This document shows, piece after piece, positions 46,819 through 57,573 of a stretch of 64,000 nucleotides of DNA. The stretch spans positions 1,302,001 to 1,366,000 of the forward strand of contig NZ_CP023429.1 of the NCBI RefSeq assembly GCF_002327085.1, in the 5' to 3' direction. Source of the DNA: Neisseria weixii (GTDB taxonomy: Bacteria > Pseudomonadota > Gammaproteobacteria > Burkholderiales > Neisseriaceae). The first letter of the stretch is position 1. Every line of letters begins with the position of its first letter. Made by a program: the position numbers and the translations under genes. Under the pieces are notes generated by a model, which saw only the letters and a list, made by a program, of their open reading frames with translations, had not been told where the DNA came from and made no database searches.

Positions 46819-48515
46819 ATGCCGCGAATGCGTTCCGACAATCTGCTGCGTAGTCTGCTTTTACCTTACCGCCGCCGCTTGTGGCTGCCGTTGGTTTTGG
46901 CGTGTGTATCGGTCGCATTGTTGATTGTGCAAAGCGCATTGTTGGCGCACTTGTTTGCCGATTGGCTGAATGCCGTGACAGCCAGTGCGGCGGTTAATCG
47001 CGACGTATTGATGCATATTTTGCCGTGGCTGTCGGTCTGTTTGCTGCTGCGGCCGCTATTGAATTTAGCTAAAGAGCGGCTGCTGCAAAACATCAGCTTG
47101 GAAGCACGCAACAGCGTGCGGGCAAAGCTATTAGATACCTTGGCAAATCTAGGCCCTGCACGGCATCGCTATGGCAACGACGGCGCATTGAGCACGCTGC
47201 TTTTAGAACAGGTCGATGCGCTTGATGGCTACATCAGCCGCTTTTATGTGCAAAGTCTGGTGGCGGTCATTACGCCGCTGGCCATTGTGGCGGCGGTGTT
47301 TTTTCACAGTAAACTGGCAGCCGTACTTTTGCTGCTGACCGCGCCGCTGGTACCGCTGTTTATGATTTTGGTCGGCAGCATGGCTGCCGATAAAAACCGC
47401 GAACAGCTAGACGTATTGGCGAAATTAGGCGGGCGTTTTTTAGATTTGGTACGCGGCATGCCGACGCTCAGGCGGTTGAGTGCGACGGATTGGGCGCAAA
47501 AGCAGGTGGCGCAATCGACTTCGCGTTACCAGCGCAAAACCATGGGTGTGCTGGCCTTGGCATTTCTATCGGGCGCAGTATTGGAATTGTTTGCTTCGCT
47601 GGCGATTGCGCTGGTGGCGGTATATCTCGGCTTGGGGCTGATCGGTGTGTTACCGTGGGCGCAGGGTGTGGTGCCGGTGCCGTATGAAAGCGCGCTGTTT
47701 ATTTTATTGTTGGCACCGGAATTTTATCTGCCATTGCGCCAACTGGGCAGCGATTACCATGCCAAAGCGCAGGCGCAAGCTGCCGCGGAAGCCTTGCAAC
47801 CTTTATTGGCACAGGCGAAGCCAAACGATTTTTCAGACGGCCTATTGAATGAGATCACTGCCCATCATGCGCCGGAAATTTTGTTAAACAACGTCAGTAT
47901 TACCGATGGAGAACGGCAACGCTTGGCCGAGTTTTCACTGCACATTCCGTCTTCAGCACGTATCGGTATAGGTGGCGAAAGCGGTATCGGTAAATCGAGT
48001 CTGCTGCAAGCTTTACTTGGTTTTGCTGACTATCAGGGTGAAATTCTGATAAATGGTGAAAACCATAGGGAACATATTTCCCCACTAAGGCAGCAAACCG
48101 CTTATCTGGCACAATCGGCCACGCTGATGCGCGGCAGTATCCGCCATAACTTGCGCTTGGCCAAAGCTGATGCCGATGAACACGAGATGCAGTATGTTTT
48201 AAGGCAGGTCGGCTTGTGGGAAGTGGTTGACCGATTGCCGCAAGGCTTGGATACGCTTTTGGGCGAGCGCGGACGCGGTTTGTCGGCGGGCAGCGGCAGC
48301 GGCTTTCTCTGGCCCAATTATTGCTGCACGATTGCGGTTTGTGGCTATTGGACGAGCCTTGCGCCCATTTGGATGCACAAACCGCTGCGGAGATTCACAC
48401 ATTGTTAGACACACTTAGCCGCGGTAAAACAGTGCTATTGGTGAGCCATGATTGGCAGGAAATCGACTGGTTGGATAAAACGGTGATTTTGGGGGTGCGG
48501 CATGGAAAAGCATAA
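46819..48515 (+). CDS. cydD: Thiol reductant ABC exporter subunit CydD, one frameshift
   Basis: Half of the inner-membrane ABC exporter that sends glutathione/cysteine to the periplasm, needed to assemble cytochrome bd. Six-helix membrane domain, then the ATPase: Walker A IGGESGIGKSSLLQA, signature RGLSGGQRQRLSLAQLLLH and Walker B CGLWLLDEPCAHLD after repair. The frame breaks near 48285 where GGG became GG in the signature; the rest reads in the other frame to the stop at 48513-48515. About 565 residues. cydC starts inside its last codons (48502). The loss of exactly one G in a G-run suggests a sequencing error. Confidence 0.9.
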
Positions 48516-50157
48516 ACTCCGTCTGCGTGAACTGTGGCGGCCGCAAGCTGAAAAATGGCTGGCAGCATGGGCTTTGGGCGCAGTAACCCTATTGGCTGCG
48601 GTGGCTTTGCTAGCGGTATCCGGCTGGTTCATCAGTGCGGCAGCGGCGGCGGGTTTGGCCGCGATGGCCACGGCTTATACGTTTGACTATTTCCGCCCCG
48701 GCGCCATTATCCGCGCTTTGGCGATTATCCGCACGGCCGGCCGCTACGGCGAGCGTTTGGCTTCGCACAATGCGGTGTTGTCGCTCTTGCGGGATTTGCG
48801 TATCCGCCTGTTTGCAAACCTGACGCAAGCTTGGAATAAAACGAACGTTTCGTCACAAATCATGCACCGGCTGACGGGCGACGTTGATTTGCTCGATAAT
48901 CTGCCGCTGCGTTTTTTTATGCCGTGGCTGTGGGCTTTGTTGCTTCAGACAGCCTTTTTATTGTGGCTGGTTTTGGTGTCACCGGGTTTGTCGGTTTCAG
49001 TTGCTTTACCTTTATTGCTGGCCGGAATCGTGTTACCTGCCTGGGCTGCCGTTCACGGCAAACAATTGGCGCGGGATGATGCCGACCAGGCCGAAATCCG
49101 CCGCACTTTGCTGCTCGGCCCTTTACAAATGCTGACATCCCTGCTGCTGTGGCGGCGTTGGTCAGATTGCCGCCGTGAGTTTGTCGCCGCCGATGAAGCA
49201 TACGGCCAATTGAAGCGCCGCCAGCAAGCTTGGGCTTCATTGTATGGTTGGTTACAGCAGTGTTTATTGGCGGCGGTAATCGGCCTGATGATTTGGCAGG
49301 CCTTGCCTTTATTACAAACGCAGGATTTGGGCGTGCCCGTATTGTTGGCGATGGTGTTGGCGGTGTTCGGGTTGAATGAAGTGTTGTCGCCTTTAACGGC
49401 GCAATTTATGGCTTATGGTTTTGCCGCTGCCGCCCGCGACCGTTTGAATGAATTAACCGGGCCGTCTGAAACGGTTTTGAACACGCCCGGCCATGATCTT
49501 CAGACGGCCTTGAATGATATTGACCATATTAATGTCGAGAATATTTACGCCCGATACACAGGCGCACTGAATGGTGCGGAGAATGTTTCCTTTACGCTGG
49601 TAAAAGGCGAAGCGCTGATTATCCGCGGTAAATCCGGTTGCGGTAAATCGACATTATTGGACGTGTTGGCCGGAGAGCTGCCGGCGCAATCAGGCCGTCT
49701 GAACATGAGTGGGCAGTCATACGATTTTGCGACGGTGAATTATTTGGCACAGCAAATCGATATTTTCGACATGAGCTTAGCCGATAACCTGCGCTTGGGC
49801 GACGACACCATTCATGATGACGACTTGTGGCGCGTGTTGGATCAAGTGGCGCTAGCCGATTGGGCAAGGGCGCAGCCGCAGGGTTTGCAAACGTCTTTGA
49901 ACGAATACGGCGCGGCAGTATCAGGTGGGCAGGCCAGACGAGTTGCCTTGGCGCGCTTACTGTTGCGGCCGAAGCCTGTTTTGCTGTTGGACGAGCCGTT
50001 TGCCGGATTAGATGAAACCGCGCGCGGGCAGATTTGGCAGATGTTGCGTGAAGCCCAAGCTGATGGCTTTTTGATTGCCGCCAGCCATCATTTGCCCAAG
50101 GATTCGGGTTATTACATTTTAGATATAAACAGCGAATCATTGTTCAGACGGCTTTAA
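48502..50157 (+). CDS. cydC: Thiol reductant ABC exporter subunit CydC
   Basis: Partner of CydD. 551 residues, intact. Membrane domain with about six helices (residues 15-300), then the ATPase with Walker A IIRGKSGCGKSTLLDVLAGE, signature AVSGGQARRVALARLLL and Walker B PVLLLDEPFAGLDE. Translation overlaps cydD by 14 bases. Several DUS copies lie inside the coding region (for example near 49460 and 49695). Confidence 0.93.
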   Translation: MEKHKLRLRELWRPQAEKWLAAWALGAVTLLAAVALLAVSGWFISAAAAAGLAAMATAYTFDYFRPGAIIRALAIIRTAGRYGERLASHNAVLSLLRDLRIRLFANLTQAWNKTNVSSQIMHRLTGDVDLLDNLPLRFFMPWLWALLLQTAFLLWLVLVSPGLSVSVALPLLLAGIVLPAWAAVHGKQLARDDADQAEIRRTLLLGPLQMLTSLLLWRRWSDCRREFVAADEAYGQLKRRQQAWASLYGWLQQCLLAAVIGLMIWQALPLLQTQDLGVPVLLAMVLAVFGLNEVLSPLTAQFMAYGFAAAARDRLNELTGPSETVLNTPGHDLQTALNDIDHINVENIYARYTGALNGAENVSFTLVKGEALIIRGKSGCGKSTLLDVLAGELPAQSGRLNMSGQSYDFATVNYLAQQIDIFDMSLADNLRLGDDTIHDDDLWRVLDQVALADWARAQPQGLQTSLNEYGAAVSGGQARRVALARLLLRPKPVLLLDEPFAGLDETARGQIWQMLREAQADGFLIAASHHLPKDSGYYILDINSESLFRRL

Positions 50158-50265
50158 ATATGATAAGGCCGTCTGAAACCAAAACGAGAAAAACAGATAA
50201 ATAATGAATACGTTACCTACACATTTTCTTATGATTAACACCGCATACTTAAAGGAGTATTTCGT

Positions 50266-51807
50266 ATGGATGTGATTGAGCTCTCGCGACTCCAGTTTGC
50301 CGTTACGGTGCTGTATCACTTTCTCTTCGTGCCGCTCACGCTGGGCTTATCGTGGATTTTGGTGATTATGGAAGCCGTTTATGTGATGACGGGCAAGGTG
50401 ATTTACCGTGACATGACCCAGTTTTGGGGCAAGTTGTTCGGTATTAACTTTGCCCTAGGCGTGACCACCGGCATTACCATGGAATTTCAGTTCGGCACCA
50501 ACTGGTCGTATTATTCGCATTATGTCGGCGATATTTTCGGCGCGCCGCTGGCTTTGGAAGGCTTAACGGCTTTCTTTATGGAAGCAACTTTGGTCGGGCT
50601 GTTTTTCTTCGGCTGGAATCGCATGACCCGCCGCCAGCATTTGCTGGTGACCATGTTTATGGCGCTGGGCACCAATCTTTCTGCTTTGTGGATTCTGGTG
50701 GCCAATGGTTGGATGCAAAATCCCGTCGGCGCGGTGTTCAATCTGGAAACCATGCGTATGGAGATGACCAGCTTTGCCGATGTGTTTTTCAATCCGGAAG
50801 CACAAAACAAATTCGTGCACACCGTATCGGCAGGTTATGTCACCGGATCGATGTTTGTGCTGTCGGTATCGGGCTGGTATCTGCTGCGTAAGAAAGACAT
50901 TGAGTTTGCCAAGAAAAGCTTCCGCATCGCGGCGGCCTTCGGTATGGCGTCAATTTTGTCGGTTATCGTATTGGGCGACGAATCGGGCTACAGCATCGGC
51001 CATGCCCAGAAAACCAAAATGGCGGCGTTGGAAGCTATGTGGGAAACCGAGCCTGCACCGGCTTCGTTTAACCTGATTGCCATTCCTAACGAAAAAGAGA
51101 TGAAAAACGATTTTGCCGTGCACATTCCTTATGTGATGGGCATCATTGGCACGCGTTCGCCGGATAAGGAAATTCCGGGTATTAAAGACATCGTGGCAGA
51201 AAACCGCCAACGCATCGAATCGGGGCAGCAAGCCGTGACCGCTTTGGACATGCTGCGCCAAAACCGCGATGATGCCGCCGCTCGTGATGTGTTTGAGCGG
51301 CACCAAGACAATCTCGGCTTCGGTTTGCTGTTGAAACAATACACCGACGATGTGGCCGCCGCCACGCCGGAAATGAAAGACCGTGCGGCGCGTGAGACCA
51401 TTCCGAAAGTGGCGCCGCTGTTTTGGAGCTTCCGCGTGATGGTGTTCAGCGGTGTGGTAATGCTGCTGGTGTTCGGCTTAAGTTTCTGGCATTCGGTGAA
51501 AAACACCTTCGCCCACAAAAAATGGCTGTTGCGCCTGGCGGTGGTTTCGTTGCCGCTGCCGTGGATTGCGATTGAAGCAGGCTGGCTGCTGGCCGAATAC
51601 GGCCGCCAACCGTGGACGATTTACGGCGTATTACCGACGCATTTGTCCGCTTCTTCATTATCGGTGACATCATTGTATGGTTCGCTGGCGGGCTTTATCG
51701 CGTTTTACACCGTATTGCTGGTGGTAGAAGTGTATTTGATGCGCAAATACATCAGCCAAGGGCCGGGTTCGCTCGGCACAGGCCGCTACGACAACGAAGC
51801 GCATTAG
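50266..51807 (+). CDS. cydA: Cytochrome bd ubiquinol oxidase subunit I
   Basis: High-affinity terminal oxidase subunit in the inner membrane, carrying hemes b558, b595 and d. Begins MDVIELSRLQFAVTVLYHFLF with the heme-ligand His18. The GWMQNPVGAVF block, the periplasmic Q-loop region (residues about 250-380, short form) and nine or so membrane helices are visible. 513 residues, intact. AAGGAG precedes the ATG. The Q loop lacks the long insertion of the E. coli type by eye. Confidence 0.95.
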   Translation: MDVIELSRLQFAVTVLYHFLFVPLTLGLSWILVIMEAVYVMTGKVIYRDMTQFWGKLFGINFALGVTTGITMEFQFGTNWSYYSHYVGDIFGAPLALEGLTAFFMEATLVGLFFFGWNRMTRRQHLLVTMFMALGTNLSALWILVANGWMQNPVGAVFNLETMRMEMTSFADVFFNPEAQNKFVHTVSAGYVTGSMFVLSVSGWYLLRKKDIEFAKKSFRIAAAFGMASILSVIVLGDESGYSIGHAQKTKMAALEAMWETEPAPASFNLIAIPNEKEMKNDFAVHIPYVMGIIGTRSPDKEIPGIKDIVAENRQRIESGQQAVTALDMLRQNRDDAAARDVFERHQDNLGFGLLLKQYTDDVAAATPEMKDRAARETIPKVAPLFWSFRVMVFSGVVMLLVFGLSFWHSVKNTFAHKKWLLRLAVVSLPLPWIAIEAGWLLAEYGRQPWTIYGVLPTHLSASSLSVTSLYGSLAGFIAFYTVLLVVEVYLMRKYISQGPGSLGTGRYDNEAH

Positions 51808-51817
51808 GAGACAGAGA

Positions 51818-52975
51818 ATGGATATTGTCAATTTCTTTGATTACGCCAGCCTGAAATTTGTTTGGTGGCTGCTAATTGGTTTTCTGATTGCCGGTTTTGC
51901 CGTGATGGACGGACACGACATGGGCATCTGCACGTTGCTGCCGTTTGTGGCCAAAACCGACGAAGAACGCCGCGTGGTGATCAACACCATCGGCGCCACA
52001 TGGGAAGGCAACCAAACTTGGCTGATTACCGGTGCCGGCGCGATTTTTGCCGCATGGCCGATTATTTACGCCACTGCGTTTTCCGGTTTCTACTGGGCGA
52101 TGCTGGCGGTATTGTGGGCGATGTTTTTCCGGCCGGTCGGCTTCAAATACCGCAGCTTGGTAAAAAAACCGACATGGCGCAAAACGTGGGACTGGGGCTT
52201 GTTTGTCGGCTCGTTTGTTCCGGCTTTGTTGTTCGGCGTGGCTTTGGGCAACGTGATTCAGGGCGTGCCGTTTCACTTTGACGACACCATGCGCTCGTTT
52301 TACACCGGCTCGTTTTGGGCATTGCTGAACCCGTTTGCCTTATTGTGCGGCTTGGTGTCGGTAGCGATGCTGGTGTTACACGGCGCGATTTTCCTGATGA
52401 ACAAAACCGAAGGCGTAGTCTATCAGCGCACGCGCAAAGTATTGCTGCCTGCTTTAATCGCCACGCTGGTGTTGTTCAGTATCGGGGGCTGGTGGGTGGC
52501 TACGGGCTTAGACGGCTATGTCGTCACTGCCGGCACGCTCAGCCCGGATACGCTGCCCAACCCTTTGGGCAAAGAAGTAACCCGGCAAACCGGCGCTTGG
52601 CTCAACAACTATCAGCAATATCCGCTGACTATGCTGGTGCCGCTGATTACCTACGCCGGATTCATCATCGGCACATTATTGGCGCGCATGGATAAAATGG
52701 GCGCGGCGTTTTTCTTCTCGGCCTTGGGCGTAATTGGTGTGATTGGCACATTCGGTGTGTCCCTGTTTCCATTTATCATGCCGAGCAGCAGCGATTTTCG
52801 TTCGAGTTTGACCGTGTGGGATGCCACTTCCAGTCATCTGACCTTGGTGGTGATGCTGTTTTCTACTGCGATTATGATGCCGATTATCTTGGCCTACACC
52901 TCGTGGGCGTATAAGGTAATGAGCGGTAAAGTTACGGTGGAAGACATCCGGGAAAACGATCACGGCGCGTATTAA
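51818..52975 (+). CDS. cydB: Cytochrome bd ubiquinol oxidase subunit II
   Basis: Second large subunit of the bd oxidase. 385 residues with eight predicted helices; conserved starts FVWWLLIGFLIAGFAVMDGHD and GNQTWLITGAGAIFAAWP. Starts ten bases after cydA with AGGAGA as the ribosome site. Intact. Confidence 0.95.
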   Translation: MDIVNFFDYASLKFVWWLLIGFLIAGFAVMDGHDMGICTLLPFVAKTDEERRVVINTIGATWEGNQTWLITGAGAIFAAWPIIYATAFSGFYWAMLAVLWAMFFRPVGFKYRSLVKKPTWRKTWDWGLFVGSFVPALLFGVALGNVIQGVPFHFDDTMRSFYTGSFWALLNPFALLCGLVSVAMLVLHGAIFLMNKTEGVVYQRTRKVLLPALIATLVLFSIGGWWVATGLDGYVVTAGTLSPDTLPNPLGKEVTRQTGAWLNNYQQYPLTMLVPLITYAGFIIGTLLARMDKMGAAFFFSALGVIGVIGTFGVSLFPFIMPSSSDFRSSLTVWDATSSHLTLVVMLFSTAIMMPIILAYTSWAYKVMSGKVTVEDIRENDHGAY

Positions 52976-52980
52976 CACGA

Positions 52981-53014
52981 TTCAGACGGCCTATTGGTTT
53001 GAGGCCGTCTGAAA
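52981..53014 (+). terminator. DUS pair between cydB and cydX
   Basis: TTCAGACGGCC and GGCCGTCTGAA in outward orientation, ten-base loop. No long T-run, so it may only attenuate expression of cydX. Confidence 0.5.
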
Positions 53015-53031
53015 AAAGAAAGGAACCGACA

Positions 53032-53157
53032 ATGTGGTATTTTGCATGGATTTTAGGTTTGGGTTTTGCCGTGTTGCTCGCCATCATGAATGCGATGTGG
53101 GGCGAATTTGAGCAAGACCGCGACAAGCTCTTTGCCAAAGAAGATGAGGCCGTCTGA
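53032..53157 (+). CDS. cydX: Cytochrome bd small subunit CydX
   Basis: A 41-residue single-helix protein that stabilises the bd oxidase hemes. MWYFAWILGLGFAVLLAIMNAMWGEFE matches the CydX/YbgT pattern (MWYFAWILG start, one membrane helix, Glu-rich tail). AAAGGAAC precedes the ATG. The last codons GAG-GCC-GTC-TGA are a DUS, so the stop codon is supplied by the uptake sequence. Confidence 0.93.
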   Translation: MWYFAWILGLGFAVLLAIMNAMWGEFEQDRDKLFAKEDEAV

Positions 53158-53191
53158 AAACGGATTCGTCGACATAAATTAAAATAACAAA

Positions 53192-53236
53192 ATGCCGCCT
53201 GAAACAGAATATTGCTTCAGACGGCATTTTCTTTGT
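53192..53236 (+). terminator. Terminator of the cyd cluster
   Basis: AAATGCCGCCTGAA and TTCAGACGGCATTT with TTTG behind. Left arm differs from the DUS by one base. Confidence 0.75.
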
Positions 53237-53253
53237 CTCTTAATAATAAGGCC

Positions 53254-53435
53254 GAACCCCTTACCCCCTTAAACCCGATACAAAATAACCACAGTTTGAA
53301 TTTCCCAAACACCCTAAAATCCTCTAAATCCCATAAGCCGAATTTAGAGGATTTTAGGGAGGTTGGGAAGTATTAGGCTACTTAGTAACTGTAGTTACTT
53401 TATATGAGTTTTAAGGAAGGTTTTGCAAAGCTCCC
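53254..53435. repeat. Internally deleted IS1106-like element
   Basis: The left part follows the leader of the IS at 41475 (TAAGCCGAATTTAGAGGATTTT versus TAAGCCGGATTTAGAGGATTTT). The right end is GGTTTTGCAAAGCTCCC. The whole transposase is gone. This fills the gap between cydX and argB. Confidence 0.8.
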
Positions 53436-53480
53436 AAGCTGTCTGAAATATTTCAGACGGCCTTGATTTTATTAATTTCC

Positions 53481-54392
<912 letters not shown>

Positions 54393-54525
54393 TTAACAAT
54401 TTTAGTTTTGGAATATTAATACCAAAGGCCGTCTGAAACAAGCCGAAACGTAAAAGGATTTATGATTTGTCTGAAATGTTTTAGAATAACGAGCTATTAA
54501 ACTTCTATTCCACACAGGAATCCCC

Positions 54526-55656
54526 ATGATGAAAATCAGCACCCAATTTGATGCCGGCTCGGTGATTGTGAACGATTTGAGCCACCCGGGCAATATCCGC
54601 CTGTCGCTGCGCCCCGACAATGCCGCCGATTTTGCGCAATGGTTTTATTTCCGTCTGCAAGGTGCGGCCTATCAAAATTGTGTGATGCATTTCGACAATG
54701 CGGCTCAAGCGGCTTATCCCGACGGCTGGGAAGAATACCAAGCCTGTGCGTCTTATGACCGCCAAAATTGGTTCCGCGTGCCGACTGATTACCAAAACGG
54801 TGTGCTGACCATCAACCACACGCCTTTGTCGAACAGCGTTTATTACGCCTATTTCGAGCCTTATTCGCACGAGCAGCATTTGAACCTGCTGGGCGATGCG
54901 CAAGGCAGCGGCTTGTGTCAAATCGATGATTTGGGCAGCACCGTGCAAGACCGCGACATCAATTTGCTCACCATCGGCAACCAAGTGGAAAGCGATTTGA
55001 AAGTCTGGATTATTGCGCGCCAGCACCCGGGTGAAACCATGGCGGAATGGTTTGTCGAAGGCTTCTTAGGCCGCCTCCTCGACCCGCAAGACCCGACCGC
55101 CCGCGCCCTGCTCGACCGCGCCACGTTTTACATTGTGCCGAACATGAACCCCGACGGCTCGGTGTTGGGCAACCTGCGCACCAATGCCGCCGGTGCCAAT
55201 CTGAACCGCGAATGGCAAAACCCAAGCATGGAACGCAGCCCGGAAGTATACGTGGTGCGCGAAAAAATGCGCGAAACCGGTGTGGATTTGTTCCTTGATA
55301 TTCACGGCGACGAGGGTTTGCCGTTTGTCTTTGTGGCGGGTACCGAAGGCGTGCCGAGCTATAACGAGCGCATTGCCGCTTTGGAAGCCCGGTTCAAACA
55401 AGCCCTGCTGGCGGCCAGCCCTGATTTCCAAGACGAAATCGGCTATCCGAAAGACGAAGCCGGCCAAGCCAATTTGAGCATGGCCACGTCATGGGTCGGC
55501 GAGCAATTCAAATGCTTGGCCTACACACTGGAAATGCCGTTTAAAGACAACAACAACCTGCCCGACGACGATTTCGGCTGGAACGGCCAACGCTCGCTGC
55601 GTTTGGGCGAAGCGATGGTGTCGGCGATTTGGAATGTATCGGGCGATTTGCGCTAA
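54526..55656 (+). CDS. M14-family zinc carboxypeptidase (cytosolic-carboxypeptidase-like)
   Basis: Predicted zinc metallopeptidase of the M14 family, subgroup with an N-terminal beta domain. 376 residues. Zinc ligands in ARQHPGETMAEW (HxxE) and LFLDIHGDEGLPFVF (His). Substrate-binding block NMNPDGSVLGNLRTNAAGAN and NREW. Catalytic Glu region LEMPFKDN. No signal peptide, so cytosolic. Substrate unknown; related bacterial enzymes act on peptidoglycan peptides or modified protein tails. Start at the first of two ATGs with AGGA upstream. Confidence 0.88.
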   Translation: MMKISTQFDAGSVIVNDLSHPGNIRLSLRPDNAADFAQWFYFRLQGAAYQNCVMHFDNAAQAAYPDGWEEYQACASYDRQNWFRVPTDYQNGVLTINHTPLSNSVYYAYFEPYSHEQHLNLLGDAQGSGLCQIDDLGSTVQDRDINLLTIGNQVESDLKVWIIARQHPGETMAEWFVEGFLGRLLDPQDPTARALLDRATFYIVPNMNPDGSVLGNLRTNAAGANLNREWQNPSMERSPEVYVVREKMRETGVDLFLDIHGDEGLPFVFVAGTEGVPSYNERIAALEARFKQALLAASPDFQDEIGYPKDEAGQANLSMATSWVGEQFKCLAYTLEMPFKDNNNLPDDDFGWNGQRSLRLGEAMVSAIWNVSGDLR

Positions 55657-55670
55657 GTATTTTAATGATT

Positions 55671-55709
55671 AAAAGGCCGTCTGAAAGCGAGACATTTTTC
55701 AGACGGCCT
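55671..55709 (+). terminator. DUS terminator after the M14 peptidase gene
   Basis: AAGGCCGTCTGAAAG ... TTTCAGACGGCCT; its last GGCCT is the target duplication of the next MITE. Confidence 0.8.
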
Positions 55710-55852
55710 GAGACCTTTGCAAAACCCCGGATTTGAGTACAGTTCGGAGTGAGAGCAGCGCAAAAAGCGCAGACATATCAAAAAGATAGGCAAGCTTTCG
55801 AGCAGCGCATAATGAAGAAATGTGTCAAAGATGGAGATTTTGCAAAGGTCTC
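55710..55852. repeat. 143-bp MITE, copy 4 (inverted)
   Basis: Ends GAGACCTTTGCAAAA / TTTTGCAAAGGTCTC; exactly 143 bp. Flanked by GGCCT (55705-55709) and AGCCT (55853-55857). The interior is the reverse complement of copies 1, 2, 3 and 5. Confidence 0.9.
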
Positions 55853-55881
55853 AGCCTTTATCTGCCATTTAAGGATTCCCC

Positions 55882-56745
55882 ATGATTATTCACCCCCAGT
55901 TTGACCCTGTACTCATCAGCATAGGCCCGTTGGCCATCCGCTGGTATGCCTTAAGCTATATTGTCGGCTTTGTGCTGTTCATCTGGCTGGGCCGCCGCCG
56001 CATCGCGCAAGGCAACACCTTGTTTACCAAAGAAATGCTGGATGATTTTCTCACTTGGGGTATTTTGGGTGTGATTCTCGGCGGCCGCTTGGGCTATATT
56101 TTGTTTTACAAATTGTCCGACTATCTGGCCGACCCGATCAGCATGTTCAAAGTGTGGGAAGGCGGGATGTCGTTCCACGGCGGCTTCTTGGGCGTGGTCG
56201 TGGCGATGTGGCTCTTCAGCCGCAAACACAACATCAGCGTGTGGAAAACCATGGATTTTGTGGCGCCACTGGTTCCGCTGGGCTTGGCTTCCGGCCGCAT
56301 CGGCAACTTCATCAACGGCGAGCTGTGGGGACGCATCACCGACCCGATCGCTTTCTGGGCGATGGGCTTCCCGCAAGCCCGTTACGAAGACTTGGAAGCC
56401 GCGGCGCACAATCCGCAATGGGCAGAATGGCTCAACCAATTCGGCATGTTGCCGCGCCATCCTTCGCAGCTTTACCAATTCGCGCTGGAAGGCATTTGCC
56501 TGTTTATCTTGGTGTGGGTGTTTTCCAAAAAGCCGCGCCCTACCGGACAAGTGGCGTCTTTGTTTTTAGGCGGTTACGGCTTCTTCCGTTTCATTGCCGA
56601 ATTTGCCCGCCAGCCAGACGATTATTTGGGCTTGCTGACGTTGGGCTTGTCGATGGGACAATGGCTGAGCGTGCCGATGATTGTGTTGGGTGCGGTTGGC
56701 TTTGTGTATTTCGGCAAGAAAAACGCTGTGAATTCTATAAATTAA
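55882..56745 (+). CDS. lgt: Prolipoprotein diacylglyceryl transferase
   Basis: Inner-membrane enzyme that puts diacylglycerol on the lipobox Cys of lipoproteins. 287 residues with seven helices; signature [18 protein letters not shown] (about residues 135-152) and the essential His region [10 protein letters not shown]. Intact; AAGGAT precedes the ATG. Confidence 0.95.
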   Translation: MIIHPQFDPVLISIGPLAIRWYALSYIVGFVLFIWLGRRRIAQGNTLFTKEMLDDFLTWGILGVILGGRLGYILFYKLSDYLADPISMFKVWEGGMSFHGGFLGVVVAMWLFSRKHNISVWKTMDFVAPLVPLGLASGRIGNFINGELWGRITDPIAFWAMGFPQARYEDLEAAAHNPQWAEWLNQFGMLPRHPSQLYQFALEGICLFILVWVFSKKPRPTGQVASLFLGGYGFFRFIAEFARQPDDYLGLLTLGLSMGQWLSVPMIVLGAVGFVYFGKKNAVNSIN

Positions 56746-56748
56746 TGA

Positions 56749-56781
56749 GAGGCCGTCTGAAACATTCAGACGGCATTTTAT
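56749..56781 (+). terminator. DUS terminator after lgt
   Basis: GAGGCCGTCTGAA and TTCAGACGGCATTTT. Confidence 0.75.
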
Positions 56782-56793
56782 TCAAGGCATTTC

Positions 56794-57462
56794 ATGAACA
56801 AACAACTTCTTAATCCCAACAATAAAACAGTTTCTGTTTATTTAAGCAACCGGGCAGATACACCGCTATTCCTAACCTTTTTAAGCCCGGAAGAATCCGA
56901 CGGTTTAGCCGCCTTGATTGAAAACAAAGCCACTTTGGTTTCAATCGACGAACCCAATTGGGAACATGCCTTCACGCCGTGGCAGGCACCTGCTGCGTTT
57001 AAAAAAGTACCTGACTTCAGCGGTGGCGCAGACGAATATTTGCGCTGGCTGATTGATACGGTTTTGCCTGAAGTCACGAAATCATTCTCCTTGCAACCGC
57101 AATGGACAGCCTTAACCGGCTACTCCTTAGGCGGCTTGTTTGCTGCCTATTCCGCTTATTACGCTACACCATTCAGCCGCATTGCTTCGGTTTCCGGCTC
57201 GTTGTGGCTTGATGGCTGGACGGAATTTGTGACCCAGCGCAACTTGTACACACTGCCGAAAAAAGCCTATTTCTCAGTCGGCGACAAAGAAAAAAATACC
57301 AAAAATCCGCGCATGAGCATTGTGGAAGATGCCATACGTGCTACGCAGGCCAGCTGGCAGCAGCAAGGTATCGAAACCACTTTTGAACTCAACAACGGCG
57401 GCCATTTCGAGCAAGTGCCACAGCGTATGGCCAAAGCGGTTGCGTATTTGTTGAATGAATAG
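56794..57462 (+). CDS. Alpha/beta-hydrolase-fold esterase
   Basis: 222 residues. Nucleophile elbow GYSLGG (about residues 109-114) and catalytic His in NNGGHFEQVPQRM; the likely Asp is in the GDKEKN loop region. It resembles the IroE/Fes-like esterase family (Esterase, PF00756 type) but is short, with the N-terminal part compact. No signal peptide seen, so cytosolic. Substrate unknown; a siderophore-ester hydrolase is one possibility, not supported by neighbours. Confidence 0.8.
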   Translation: MNKQLLNPNNKTVSVYLSNRADTPLFLTFLSPEESDGLAALIENKATLVSIDEPNWEHAFTPWQAPAAFKKVPDFSGGADEYLRWLIDTVLPEVTKSFSLQPQWTALTGYSLGGLFAAYSAYYATPFSRIASVSGSLWLDGWTEFVTQRNLYTLPKKAYFSVGDKEKNTKNPRMSIVEDAIRATQASWQQQGIETTFELNNGGHFEQVPQRMAKAVAYLLNE

Positions 57463-57573
57463 GCACGGATTATTCAGACGGCATCAGACCTTGCATATGA
57501 ATCAATAAAACATGGCAGCGCAGTTTCAGGTAAAATACGCGCTTGAATGTCTCCATTATTTCCCCACAAAATC

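Noticed and set aside
54505..55026. 173-codon minus-strand ORF opposite the M14 peptidase gene
   Set aside because: Shadow frame; the plus strand encodes a clear zinc peptidase.
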